Assembly (NCBI RefSeq): GCF_051020975.1
Contig: NW_027478166.1
Coordinates: forward strand, 13,207,501 to 13,271,500
Direction of reading: 5' to 3'
Length of the DNA: 64,000 nt
Source: Osmia lignaria lignaria
Taxonomy: Eukaryota; Arthropoda; Insecta; Hymenoptera; Megachilidae
Position numbers and translations under genes: made by a program. Below are positions 9,656 through 21,568 of the stretch, in pieces (the stretch's first letter is position 1; every line of letters starts with the position of its first letter). Under the pieces are notes generated by a model. It was not told the origin of the DNA. It did not search any database and was given only the letters and a program-made list of their open reading frames with translations.

Positions 9656-10621
9656 GCGAGCTATGGCAAAATGTTAAGAGACCTTTTTTGTAGAGAATTA
9701 AGTTTCCTACTTTTTCTGTTCTATGATATTTTTTGATCAGGTGCGTAGTTCTCGAGATATATCAAGATATTTAAAAGTTCCGAAGCCGCACCAACATAAT
9801 AGATATACAGAAACACCGTGGCCCCTTTCTTTGAGATAACTCTGCACTATTGCGAGCTGTAAATGCCACTTCCAGCTTAGCTGTGCAGAAGAAGAACAAC
9901 AAGAAGAAGAAATATCTCGAAATATGTCCGTCAGGCCCCTGCCCTTGAGATATATCTGCAAATATCTCGGAAACGAAGCGAGCTATGGCAAAATGTTAAG
10001 AGACCTTTTTTGTAGAGAATTATGTTTCCTACAATTTATGTTCTATGATATTTTTTGATCAGAAGCGTAGTTTTCGGGATATATCGAGATATTGAAAAGT
10101 TCCGAAGCCGCACCAACATAATAGAGATACAGAAACACCGTGGCCCCTTTCTTTGAGATAACTCTGCAATAGTGCGAGCCGCAAATGCCACTTCCAGCTT
10201 AGCTGTGCAGAAGAAGAACAACAAGAAGAAGAAATATCTCGAAATATGTCCGTCAGGCCCCTTCCCTTGAGATATATCTGCAAATATCTCGGAAACGAAG
10301 CGAGCTATTGCAAAATGTTAAGAGACCTTTTTTGTAGAGAATTAAGTTTCCTACTTTTTATGTTCTATGATATTTTTTGATCAGATGCGTAGTTCTCGAG
10401 ATATATCAAGATATTTAAAAGTTCCGAAGCCGCACCAACATAATAGAGATACAGAAACACCGTGGCCCCTTTCTTTGAGATAACTCTGCACTATTGCGAG
10501 CTGTAAATGCCACTTCCAGCTTAGCTGTGCAGAAGAAGAACAACAAGAAGAAGACATGTCTCGAAATATGTCCGTCAGGCCCCTTCCCTTGAGATAAATC
10601 TGCAAATATCTCGGAAACGAA
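9335..10621 (+). repeat. Four-monomer segment, copy 1
   Basis: Monomers starting at 9335, 9656, 9978 and 10300 recur in the same order at 14808-16094, at an offset of 5473 bp. Shared rare markers are the cattccag deletion, tttttctgttctatg near 9714, atagatatacag near 9800, ggcccctgcccttgag, ttttcgggatat with gatattgaaaag near 10073-10096, ctgcaatagtgcg, gctattgcaaaatg, and gacatgtctcg in the last unit. Confidence 0.9.
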
Positions 10622-11265
10622 GCGAGCTATGGCAAAATGTTAAGAGACCTTTTTTGTAGAGAATTAAGTTTTCTACTTTTTATCCTCTATGATATTTTTT
10701 GATCAGATGCGTAGTTCTCGAGATATATCAAGATATTTAAAAGTTCCGAAGCCGCACCAACATAATAGAGATACAGAAACACCGTGGCCCCTTTCTTTGA
10801 GATAACTCTGCACTATTGCGAGCTGTAAATGCCACTTCCAGCTTAGCTGTGCAGAAGAAGAACAACAAGAAGAAGACATGTCTCGAAATATGTCCGTCAG
10901 GCCCCTTCCCTTGAGATAAATCTGCAAATATCTCGGAAACGAAGCGAGCTATGGCAAAATGTTAAGAGACCTTTTTTGTAGAGAATTAAGTTTTCTACTT
11001 TTTATCCTCTATGATATTTTTTGATCAGATGCGTAGTTCTCGAGATATATCAAGATATTTAAAAGTTCCGAAGCCGCACCAACATAATAGAGATACAGAA
11101 ACACCGTGGCCCCTTTCTTTGAGATAACTGTGCACTAGTGCGAGCTGTAAATGCCACTTCCAGCTTAGCTGTGCAGAAGAAGAACAACAAGAAGAAGACA
11201 TGTCTCGAAATATGTCCGTCAGGCCCCTTCCCTTGAGATAAATCTGCAAATATCTCGGAAACGAA
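10622..11265 (+). repeat. Single-monomer amplification (two near-identical units)
   Basis: Monomers starting at 10622 and 10944 are almost identical. They share aagttttctac, tttttatcctctatg and gacatgtctcg, and differ mainly by ctctgcactattg versus ctgtgcactagtg. The left part of the next unit (11266) has the same aagttttctac and atcctctatg bases, so a one-unit duplication was repeated here. Confidence 0.85.
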
Positions 11266-12231
11266 GCGAGCTATGGCAAAATGTTAAGAGACCTTTTTTG
11301 TAGAGAATTAAGTTTTCTACTTTTTATCCTCTATGATATTTTTTGATCAGATGCGTAGTTCTCGAGATATATCAAGATATTTAAAAGTTCCGAAGCCGCA
11401 CCAACATAATAGAGATACAGAAACACCGTGGCCCCTTTCTTTGAGATAACTGTGCACTAGTGCGAGCCGCAAATGCCACTTCCAGCTTAGCTGTGCAGAA
11501 GAAGAACAACAAGAAGAAGAAATATCTCGAAATATGTCCGTCAGGCCCCTTCCCTTGAGATATATCTGCAAATATCTCGGAAACGAAGCGAGCTATGGCA
11601 AAATGTTAAGAGACCGTTTTTGTAGAGAATTATGTTTCCTACTTTTTATGTTCTATAATATTTTTTGATCAGACGCGTAGTTCTCGAGATATATCAAGCT
11701 ATTTAAAAGTTCCGAAGCCGCACCAACATAATAGAGATACAGAAACACCGTGGCCCCTTTTTTTGAGATAACTCTGCACTATTGCGAGCTGTAAATGCCA
11801 CTTCCAGCTTAGCTGTGCAGAAGAAGAACAACAAGAAGAAGAAATATCTCGAAATATGTCCGTCAGGCCCCTTCCCTTGAGATATATCTGCAAATATCTC
11901 GGAAACGAAGTGAGCTATGGCAAAATGTTGAGAGACCTTTTTTGTAGAGAATTATGTTTCCTACAATTTATGTTCTATGATATTTTTTGATCAGAAGCGT
12001 AGTTTTCGAGATATATCGAGATATTTAAAAGTTCCGAAGCCGCACCAACATAATAGAGATACAGAAACACCGTGGCCCCTTTCTTTGAGATAACTCTGCA
12101 CTATTGCGAGCTGCAAATGCCACTTCCAGCTTAGCTGTGCAGAAGAAGAACAACAAGAAGAAGAAATATCTCGAAATATGTCCGTCAGGCCCCTGCCCTT
12201 GAGATATATCTGCAAATATCTCGGAAACGAA
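11266..12231 (+). repeat. Zone II higher-order segment, copy 1
   Basis: Three monomers recur 1288 bp (four units) later at 12554-13519. Shared markers are agaccgtttttgtag, tctataatatttttt, gatcagacgcg, ccccttttttttgagat and gaagtgagctatgg with atgttgagag. The third unit differs at its right end: here ggcccctgcccttgag, as in the 9656 unit, leading into a copy of the 9978 unit at 12232. The unit starting at 11588 also has a private agctatttaaaag change near 11698. Confidence 0.85.
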
Positions 12232-12553
12232 GCGAGCTATGGCAAAATGTTAAGAGACCTTTTTTGTAGAGAATTATGTTTCCTACAATTTATGTTCTAT
12301 GATATTTTTTGATCAGAAGCGTAGTTTTCGGGATATATCGAGATATTGAAAAGTTCCGAAGCCGCACCAACATAATAGAGATACAGAAACACCGTGGCCC
12401 CTTTCTTTGAGATAACTCTGCAATAGTGCGAGCCGCAAATGCCACTTCCAGCTTAGCTGTGCAGAAGAAGAACAACAAGAAGAAGAAATATCTCGAAATA
12501 TGTCCGTCAGGCCCCTTCCCTTGAGATATATCTGCAAATATCTCGGAAACGAA

Positions 12554-13519
12554 GCGAGCTATTGCAAAATGTTAAGAGACCTTTTTTGTAGAGAATTAAG
12601 TTTCCTACTTTTTATCCTCTATGATATTTTTTGATCAGATGCGTAGTTCTCGAGATATATCAAGATATTTAAAAGTTCCGAAGCCGCACCAACATAATAG
12701 AGATACAGAAACACCGTGGCCCCTTTCTTTGAGATAACTGTGCACTAGTGCGAGCCGCAAATGCCACTTCCAGCTTAGCTGTGCAGAAGAAGAACAACAA
12801 GAAGAAGAAATATCTCGAAATATGTCCGTCAGGCCCCTTCCCTTGAGATATATCTGCAAATATCTCGGAAACGAAGCGAGCTATGGCAAAATGTTAAGAG
12901 ACCGTTTTTGTAGAGAATTATGTTTCCTACTTTTTATGTTCTATAATATTTTTTGATCAGACGCGTAGTTCTCGAGATATATCAAGATATTTAAAAGTTC
13001 CGAAGCCGCACCAACATAATAGAGATACAGAAACACCGTGGCCCCTTTTTTTGAGATAACTCTGCACTATTGCGAGCTGTAAATGCCACTTCCAGCTTAG
13101 CTGTGCAGAAGAAGAACAACAAGAAGAAGAAATATCTCGAAATATGTCCGTCAGGCCCCTTCCCTTGAGATATATCTGCAAATATCTCGGAAACGAAGTG
13201 AGCTATGGCAAAATGTTGAGAGACCTTTTTTGTAGAGAATTATGTTTCCTACAATTTATGTTCTATGATATTTTTTGATCAGAAGCGTAGTTTTCGAGAT
13301 ATATCGAGATATTTAAAAGTTCCGAAGCCGCACCAACATAATAGAGATACAGAAACACCGTGGCCCCTTTCTTTGAGATAACTCTGCACTATTGCGAGCT
13401 GCAAATGCCACTTCCAGCTTAGCTGTGCAGAAGAAGAACAACAAGAAGAAGAAATATCTCGAAATATGTCCGTCAGGCCCCTTCCCTTGAGATGTATCTG
13501 CAAATATCTCGGAAATGAA
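12554..13519 (+). repeat. Zone II higher-order segment, copy 2
   Basis: This repeats 11266-12231 at an offset of 1288 bp. The right end of the third unit differs (gagatgtatctgc, ggaaatgaagcg) and matches units that later start the four-monomer block found at 28974, 30262, 32194 and 42176. The unit before it (12232-12553) is a copy of the one at 9978, seven units earlier. Confidence 0.85.
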
Positions 13520-14807
13520 GCGAGCTATGGCAAAATGTTAAGAGACCTTTTTTGTAGAGAATTATGTTTCCTACAATTTATGTTCTATGATATTTTTTGA
13601 TCAGAAGCGTAGTTTTCGAGATATATCGAGATATTTAAAAGTTCCGAAGCCGCACCAACATAATAGAGATACAGAAACACCGTGGCCCCTTTCTTTGAGA
13701 TAACTCTGCACTAGTGCGAGCCGCAAATGCCACTTCCAGCTTAGCTGTGCAGAAGAAGAACAACAAGAAGAAGAAATATCTCGAAATATGTCCGACAGGC
13801 CCCTTCCCTTGAGATAAATCTGCAAATATCTCGGAAACGAAGCGAGCTATGGCGAAATGTTAAGAGACCTTTTTTGTAGAGAATTAAGTTTCCTACTTTT
13901 TATCTTCTATGATATTTTTTGATCAGATGCGTAGTTCTCGAGATATATCAAGATATCTAAAAGTTCCGAAGCCTCACCAACATAATAGAGATACAGAAAC
14001 ACCGTGGCCCCTCTTTTTGAGATAACTGTGCACTATTGCGAGCTGCAAATGCCACTTCCAGCTTAGCTGTGCAGAAGAAGAACAACAAGAAGAAGAAATA
14101 TCTAGAAATATGTCCGTCAGGCCCCTTCCCTTGAGATAAATCTGCAAATATCTCGGAAACGAAGCGTGCTATGGCAAAATGTTTGGAGACCTCTCTTGTA
14201 GAGAATTAAGTTTCCTACTTTTTATGTAGTATGATATTTTTTGATCAGATGCGTAGTTCTCGAGATATATCAAGATATTTAAAAGTTCCGAAGCCGCACC
14301 AACATAACAGAGATACAGAAACACCGTGGCCCCTTTCTTTGAGATAACTCTGCACTATTGCGCGCTGCAAATGCTACTTCCAGCTTAGCTGTGCAGAAGA
14401 AGAACAACAAGAAGAAGAAATATCTCGAAATATGTCCGTCAGGCCCCTTCCCTTGAGGTAAATCTGCAAATATCTCGGAAACGAAGCGAGCTATGGCAAA
14501 ATGTTAAGAGACCTTTTTTGTAGAGAATTAAGTTTCCTACTTTTTATGTTCTATGATATTTTTCGATCAGAGGCGTAGTTCTCGAGATATATCAAGATAT
14601 CTAAAAGTTCCGAAGCCGCACCAACATAATAGAGATACAGAAACACCGTGGCCCGTCTCTTTGAGATAACTCTGCACTATTGTGAGCTGCAAATGCCACT
14701 TCCAGCTTAGCTGTGCAGAAGAAGAACAACAAGAAGAAGAAATATCTCGAAATATGTCCGTTAGGCCCCTTCCCTTGAGATAAATCTGCAAATATCTCGG
14801 AAACGAA
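13520..14807 (+). repeat. First appearance of the four-monomer block later amplified
   Basis: Units at 13520, 13842 and 14164 carry the markers tccgacaggcc with gctatggcgaaatg, then gaagcctcaccaac with atatctagaaat, then tttatgtagtatg with gctgcaaatgctac and cttgaggtaaatc. The unit at 14486 is C-type with gatatctaaaag. The same order is repeated at 29-33 kb and 42-43 kb. Confidence 0.85.
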
Positions 14808-15128
14808 GCGAGCTATGGCAAAATGTTAAGAGACCTTTTTTGTAGAGAATTAAGTTTCCTACTTTTTATGTTCTATGATATTTTTCGATCAGAGGCGTAG
14901 TTCTCGAGATATATCAAGATATTTAAAAGTTCCGAAGCCGCACCAACATAATAGAGATACAGAAACACCGTGGCCCCTTTCTTTGAGATAACTCTGCACT
15001 ATTGCGAGCTGCAAATGCCATTCCAGCTTAGCTGTGCAGAGGAAGAACAACAAGAAGAAGAAATATCTCGAAATATGTCCGTCAGGCCCCTTCCCTTGAG
15101 ATATATCTGCAAATATCTCGGAAACGAA
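14808..15128 (+). repeat. 321-bp monomer, cattccag deletion, copy 3
   Basis: This has the same deletion (about 15019) but a C-type left part (cgatcagaggcg), whereas the 9335 unit has gatattatttgatcag. The exchange breakpoint between the two backgrounds therefore lies inside the monomer, between the gatcag site and the deletion. Confidence 0.9.
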
Positions 15129-16094
15129 GCGAGCTATGGCAAAATGTTAAGAGACCTTTTTTGTAGAGAATTAAGTTTCCTACTTTTTCTGTTCTATGAT
15201 ATTTTTTGATCAGATGCGTAGTTCTCGGGATATATCAAGATATTTAAAAGTTCCGAAGCCGCACCAACATAATAGATATACAGAAACACCGTGGCCCCTT
15301 TCTTTGAGATAACTCTGCACTATTGCGAGCTGTAAATGCCACTTCCAGCTTAGCTGTGCAGAAGAAGAACAACAAGAAGAAGAAATATCTCGAAATATGT
15401 CCGTCAGGCCCCTGCCCTTGAGATATATCTGCAAATATCTCGGAAACGAAGCGAGCTATGGCAAAATGTTAAGATACCTTTTTTGTAGAGAATTATGTTT
15501 CCTACAATTTATGTTCTATGATATTTTTTGATCAGAAGCGTAGTTTTCGGGATATATCGAGATATTGAAAAGTTCCGAAGCCGCACCAACATAATAGAGA
15601 TACAGAAACACCGTGGCCCCTTTCTTTGAGATAACTCTGCAATAGTGCGAGCCGCAAATGCCACTTCCAGCTTAGCTGTGCAGAAGAAGAACAACAAGAA
15701 GAAGAAATATCTCGAAATATGTCCGTCAGGCCCCTTCCCTTGAGATATATCTGCAAATATCTCGGAAACGAAGCGAGCTATTGCAAAATGTTAAGAGACC
15801 TTTTTTGTAGAGAATTAAGTTTCCTACTTTTTATGTTCTATGATATTTTTTGATCAGATGCGTAGTTCTCGAGATATATCAAGATATTTAAAAGTTCCGA
15901 AGCCGCACCAACATAATAGAGATACAGAAACACCGTGGCCCCTTTCTTTGAGATAACTCTGCACTATTGCGAGCTGTAAATGCCACTTCCAGCTTAGCTG
16001 TGCAGAAGAAGAACAACAAGAAGAAGACATGTCTCGAAATATGTCCGTCAGGCCCCTTCCCTTGAGATAAATCTGCAAATATCTCGGAAACGAA
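14808..16094 (+). repeat. Four-monomer segment, copy 2
   Basis: This repeats 9335-10621 with all of its rare markers. Differences include a C-type left end, ttctcgggatat near 15224 and aagatacctttt near 15471. It sits between C-type units, so this segment was copied into, or flanked by, a different monomer neighbourhood. Confidence 0.9.
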
Positions 16095-17382
16095 GCGAGC
16101 TATGGCAAAATGTTAAGAGACCTTTTTTGTAGAGAATTAAGTTTCCTACTTTTTATGTTCTATGATATTTTTCGATCAGAGGCGTAGTTCTCGAGATATA
16201 TCAAGATATCTAAAAGTTCCGAAGCCGCACCAACATAATAGAGATACAGAAACACCGTGGCCCCTCTCTTTGAGATAACTCTGCACTATTGCGAGCTGCA
16301 AATGCCACTTCCAGCTTAGCTGTGCAGAAGAAGAACAACAAGAAGAAGAAATATCTCGAAATATGTCCGTTAGGCCCCTTCCCTTGAGATAAATCTGCAA
16401 ATATCTCGGAAACGAAGCGAGCTATGGCAAAATGTTAAGAGACCTTTTTTGTAGAGAATTAAGTTTCCTACCTTTTATGTTCCATGATATTTTTCGATCA
16501 GAGGCGTAGTTCTCGAGATATATCAAGATATTTAAAAGTTCCGAAGCCGCACCAACATAATAGAGATACAGAAACACCGTGGCCCCTTTCTTTGAGATAA
16601 CTCTGCACTATTGCGCGCTGCAAATGCTACTTCCAGCTTAGCTGTGCAGAAGAAGAACAACAAGAAGAAGAAATATCTCGAAATATGTCCGTCAGGCCCC
16701 TTCCCTTGAGATAAATCTGCAAATATCTCGGAAACGAAGCGAGCTATGGCAAAATGTTAAGAGACCTTTTTTGTAGAGAATTAAGTTTCCTACTTTTTAT
16801 GTTCTATGATATTTTTCGATCAGAGGCGTAGTTCTCGAGATATATCAAGATATTTAAAAGTTCCGAAGCCGCACCAACATAATAGAGATACAGAAACACC
16901 GTGGCCCCTTTCTTTGAGATAACTCTGCACTAGTGCGAGCCGCAAATGCCACTTCCAGCTTAGCTGTGCAGAAGAAGAACAACAAGAAGAAGAAATATCT
17001 CGAAATATGTCCGACAGGCCCCTTCCCTTGAGATAAATCTGCAAATATCTCGGAAACGAAGCGAGCTATGGCGAAATGTTAAGAGACGTTTTTTGTAGAG
17101 AATTAAGTTTCCTACTTTTTATCTTCTATGATATTTTTTGATCAGATGCGTAGTTCTCGAGATATATCAAGATATCTAAAAGTTCCGAAGCCGCACCAAC
17201 ATAATAGAGATACAGAAACACCGTGGCCCCTCTCTTTGAGATAACTCTGCACTATTGCGAGCTGCAAATGCCACTTCCAGCTTAGCTGTGCAGAAGAAGA
17301 ACAACAAGAAGAAGAAATATCTCGAAATATGTCCGTCAGGCCCCTTCCCTTGAGATAAATCTGCAAATATCTCGGAAACGAA
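16095..17382 (+). repeat. C-type-rich four-monomer segment
   Basis: Units at 16095 (cgatcagaggcg, gatatctaaaag, tccgttaggcc), 16417 (gctgcaaatgctac), 16739 (tccgacaggcc with gctatggcgaaatg) and 17061 (tatcttctatg, gatatctaaaag). The same order occurs at 33482-34769 and 43464-44751, always followed, directly or after one inserted unit, by the ttgaaataaatc unit. Confidence 0.85.
16739..17060 (+). repeat. Exemplar C-type monomer
   Basis: This is a representative C-type unit. It has a B-like left part, but tttttcgatcagaggcg replaces ttttttgatcagatgcg. The change converts tgatca to cgatca and keeps the inner gatc. C-type units cluster at about 14.5-17.0 kb and recur at 24.8 kb, 29.0-34.4 kb and 42.2-44.4 kb, always inside the same higher-order context. 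An isolated early member with the same cgatcagaggcg bases is the monomer starting at 3862. Confidence 0.85.
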
Positions 17383-17704
17383 GCGAGCTATGGCAAAATG
17401 ATTAGAGACCTCTCTTGTAGTGAATTAAGTTTCCTACTTTTTATGTAGTATGATATTTTTTGATCAGATGCGTAGTTCTCGAGATATATCAAGATATTTA
17501 AAAGTTCCGAAGCCGCACCAACATAATAGAGATACAGAAACACCGTGGCCCCTCTCTTTGAGATAACTCTGCACTATTGCGAGCTGCAAATGCCACTTCC
17601 AGCTTAGCTGTGCAGAAGAAGAACAACAAGAAGAAGAAATATCTCGAAATATGTCCGTCAGGCCCCTTCCCTTGAAATAAATCTGCAAATATCTCGGAAA
17701 CGAA

Positions 17705-19314
17705 GCGAGCTATGGCAAAATGTTTAGAGACCTTTCTTGTAGAGAATTAAGTTTCCTACTTTTTATGTAGTATGATATTTTTTGATCAGATGCGTAGTTC
17801 TCGAGATATATCAAGATATTTAAAAGTTCCGAAGCCGCACCAACATAACAGAGATACAGAAACACCGTGGCCCCTTTCTTTGAGATAACTCTGCACGATT
17901 GCGAGCTGGAAATGCCACTTCCAGTTTAGCTGTGCGGAAGAAGAACAACAAGAAGAAGAAATATCTCGAAATATGTCCATCAGGACCCTTCCCTTGAGAT
18001 AAATCTGCAAATATCTCGGAAACGAAGCGAGCTATGGCAAAATGTTAAGAGACCTTTTTTGTAGAGAATGATGTTTCCTACAATTTACGTTCTATGATAT
18101 TTTTTGATCAGAAGCGTAGTTTTCGAGATATATCGAGATATTTAAAAGTTCCGAAGGCGCACCAACATAATAGAGATACAGAAACACCGTGGCCCCTTTC
18201 TTTGAGATAACTCTGCACTATTGCGACCTACAAATGCCACTTCCAGCTTAGCTGTGCAGAAGAAGAACAACAAGAAGAAGAAATATCTCGAAATATGTCC
18301 GTCAGGCCCCTTCCCTTGGGATATATCTGCAAATATCTCGGAAACGAAGCGAGCTATGGCAAAATGTTAAGAGACGTTTTTTGTAGAGAATTATGTTTCC
18401 TACAATTTATGTTCTATGATATTTTTTGATCAGAAGGGTAGTTTTCGAGATATATCGAGATATTTAAAAGTTCCGAAGCCGCACCAACATAATAGAGATA
18501 CAGAAACACCGTGGCCCCTTTCTTTGAGATAACTGTGTACTAGTGCGAGCCGCAAATGCCACTTCCAGCTTAGCTGTGCAGAAGAAGAACAACAAGAAGA
18601 AGAAATATCTCGAAATATGTCCGTCAGGCCCCTTCCCTTGAGATAAATCTGCAAATATCTCGGAAACTAAGCGAGCTATGGCAAAATGTTAAGAGACCGT
18701 TTTTGTAGAGAATTAAGTTTCCTACTTTTTATGTTCTATGATATTTTTTGATCAGATGCGTAGTTCTCGAGATATATCAAGATATGTAAAAGTTCCGAAG
18801 CCGCACCAACATAATAGAGATACAGAAACACCGTGGCCCCTTTCTTTGAGATAATTCTGCACTATTGCGAGCTGCAAATGCCACTTCCAGCTTAGCTGTG
18901 CAGAAGAAGAACAACAAGAATAAGAAATATCTCGAAATATGTCCGTCAGGCCCCTTCCCTTGGGATATATCTGCAAATATCTCGGAAACGAAGCGAGCTA
19001 TGGCAAAATGTTAAGAGACGTTTTTTGTAGAGAATTATGTTTCCTACAATTTATGTTCTATGATATTTTTTGATCAGAAGCGTAGTTTTCGAGATATATC
19101 GAGATATTTAAAAGTTCCGAAGCCGCACCAACATAATAGAGATACAGAAACACCGTGGCCCCTTTCTTTGAGATAACTGGGTACTAATGCGAGCCGCAAA
19201 TGCCACTTCCAGCTTAGCTGTGCAGAAGAAGAACAACAAGAAGAAGAAATATCTCGAAATATGTCCGTCAGGCCCCTTCCCTTGAGATAAATCTGCAAAT
19301 ATCTCGGAAACGAA
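17705..19314 (+). repeat. Five-monomer higher-order repeat, copy 1 (1610 bp)
   Basis: Unit order by marker: tttatgtagtatg with ccatcaggaccc; gagaatgatg with gcgacctacaaatg; gatcagaagggtag with ggaaactaagcg; gatatgtaaaag with caagaataag; ctgggtactaatgcg. The next five units repeat this order exactly. Lines compared by eye from about 17745 onward looked identical to those 1610 bp later. The extreme left end differs (tttagagacctttcttg here, ttaagagaccgttttt in copy 2), placing the duplication boundary inside the first unit. Confidence 0.92.
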
Positions 19315-20924
19315 GCGAGCTATGGCAAAATGTTAAGAGACCGTTTTTGTAGAGAATTAAGTTTCCTACTTTTTATGTAGTATGATATTTTTTGATCAGA
19401 TGCGTAGTTCTCGAGATATATCAAGATATTTAAAAGTTCCGAAGCCGCACCAACATAACAGAGATACAGAAACACCGTGGCCCCTTTCTTTGAGATAACT
19501 CTGCACGATTGCGAGCTGGAAATGCCACTTCCAGTTTAGCTGTGCGGAAGAAGAACAACAAGAAGAAGAAATATCTCGAAATATGTCCATCAGGACCCTT
19601 CCCTTGAGATAAATCTGCAAATATCTCGGAAACGAAGCGAGCTATGGCAAAATGTTAAGAGACCTTTTTTGTAGAGAATGATGTTTCCTACAATTTACGT
19701 TCTATGATATTTTTTGATCAGAAGCGTAGTTTTCGAGATATATCGAGATATTTAAAAGTTCCGAAGGCGCACCAACATAATAGAGATACAGAAACACCGT
19801 GGCCCCTTTCTTTGAGATAACTCTGCACTATTGCGACCTACAAATGCCACTTCCAGCTTAGCTGTGCAGAAGAAGAACAACAAGAAGAAGAAATATCTCG
19901 AAATATGTCCGTCAGGCCCCTTCCCTTGGGATATATCTGCAAATATCTCGGAAACGAAGCGAGCTATGGCAAAATGTTAAGAGACGTTTTTTGTAGAGAA
20001 TTATGTTTCCTACAATTTATGTTCTATGATATTTTTTGATCAGAAGGGTAGTTTTCGAGATATATCGAGATATTTAAAAGTTCCGAAGCCGCACCAACAT
20101 AATAGAGATACAGAAACACCGTGGCCCCTTTCTTTGAGATAACTGTGTACTAGTGCGAGCCGCAAATGCCACTTCCAGCTTAGCTGTGCAGAAGAAGAAC
20201 AACAAGAAGAAGAAATATCTCGAAATATGTCCGTCAGGCCCCTTCCCTTGAGATAAATCTGCAAATATCTCGGAAACTAAGCGAGCTATGGCAAAATGTT
20301 AAGAGACCGTTTTTGTAGAGAATTAAGTTTCCTACTTTTTATGTTCTATGATATTTTTTGATCAGATGCGTAGTTCTCGAGATATATCAAGATATGTAAA
20401 AGTTCCGAAGCCGCACCAACATAATAGAGATACAGAAACACCGTGGCCCCTTTCTTTGAGATAATTCTGCACTATTGCGAGCTGCAAATGCCACTTCCAG
20501 CTTAGCTGTGCAGAAGAAGAACAACAAGAATAAGAAATATCTCGAAATATGTCCGTCAGGCCCCTTCCCTTGGGATATATCTGCAAATATCTCGGAAACG
20601 AAGCGAGCTATGGCAAAATGTTAAGAGACGTTTTTTGTAGAGAATTATGTTTCCTACAATTTATGTTCTATGATATTTTTTGATCAGAAGCGTAGTTTTC
20701 GAGATATATCGAGATATTTAAAAGTTCCGAAGCCGCACCAACATAATAGAGATACAGAAACACCGTGGCCCCTTTCTTTGAGATAACTGGGTACTAATGC
20801 GAGCCGCAAATGCCACTTCCAGCTTAGCTGTGCAGAAGAAGAACAACAAGAAGAAGAAATATCTCGAAATATGTCCGTCAGGCCCCTTCCCTTGAGATAA
20901 ATCTGCAAATATCTCGGAAACGAA
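19315..20924 (+). repeat. Five-monomer higher-order repeat, copy 2 (1610 bp)
   Basis: This repeats 17705-19314 at 1610 bp with the same private markers. Its last unit (20603) begins the three-monomer repeat that follows, so the two higher-order periods share a unit. Confidence 0.92.
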
Positions 20925-21568
20925 GCGAGCTATGGCAAAATGTTAAGAGACCTTTTTTGTAGAGAATTAAGTTTCCTACTTTTTATGTTCTATGATATTT
21001 TTTGATCAGATGCGTAGTTCTCGAGATATATCAAGATATTTAAAAGTTCCGAAGCCGCACCAACATAATAGAGATACAGAAACACCGTGGCCCATTTCTT
21101 TGAGATAACTGTGTACTAGTGCGAGCCGCAAATGCCACTTCCAGCTTAGCTGTGCAGAAGAAGAACAACAAGAAGAAGAAATATCTCGAAATATGTCCGT
21201 CAGGCCCCTTCCCTTGAGATAAATCTGCAAATATCTCGGAAACGAAGCGAGCTATGGCAAAATGTTAAGAGACCTTTTTTGTAGAGAATTAAGTTTCCTA
21301 CTTTTTATGTAGTATGATATTTTTTGATCAGATGCGTAGTTCTCGAGATATATCAAGATATTTAAAAGTTCCGAAGCCGCACCAACATAACAGAGATACA
21401 GAAACACCGTGGCCCCTTTCTTTGAGATAACTCTGCACTATTGCGCGCTGCAAATGCCACTTCCAGCTTAGCTGTGCAGAAGAAGAACAACATGAAGAAG
21501 AAATATCTCGAAATATGTCCGTCAGGCCCCTTCCCTTGAGATAAATCTGCAAATATCTCGGAAACGAA
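20603..21568 (+). repeat. Three-monomer higher-order repeat, copy 1 (966 bp)
   Basis: Unit markers in order: ctgggtactaatgcg; gtggcccatttctttg; tttatgtagtatg with gcgcgctgcaaatgccac and catgaagaag. The same three recur 966 bp later. Confidence 0.9.

Noticed and set aside
9497..9736. Plus-strand 79-codon frame (also at 14970-15209) and 65-codon plus-strand frames near 23984, 34932, 51354, 54573, 57149, 61013 and 62301
   Set aside because: They start at GTG and arise from the 1-bp deletion or from single-base variants in particular monomer subfamilies. They track those variants and not any coding signal.
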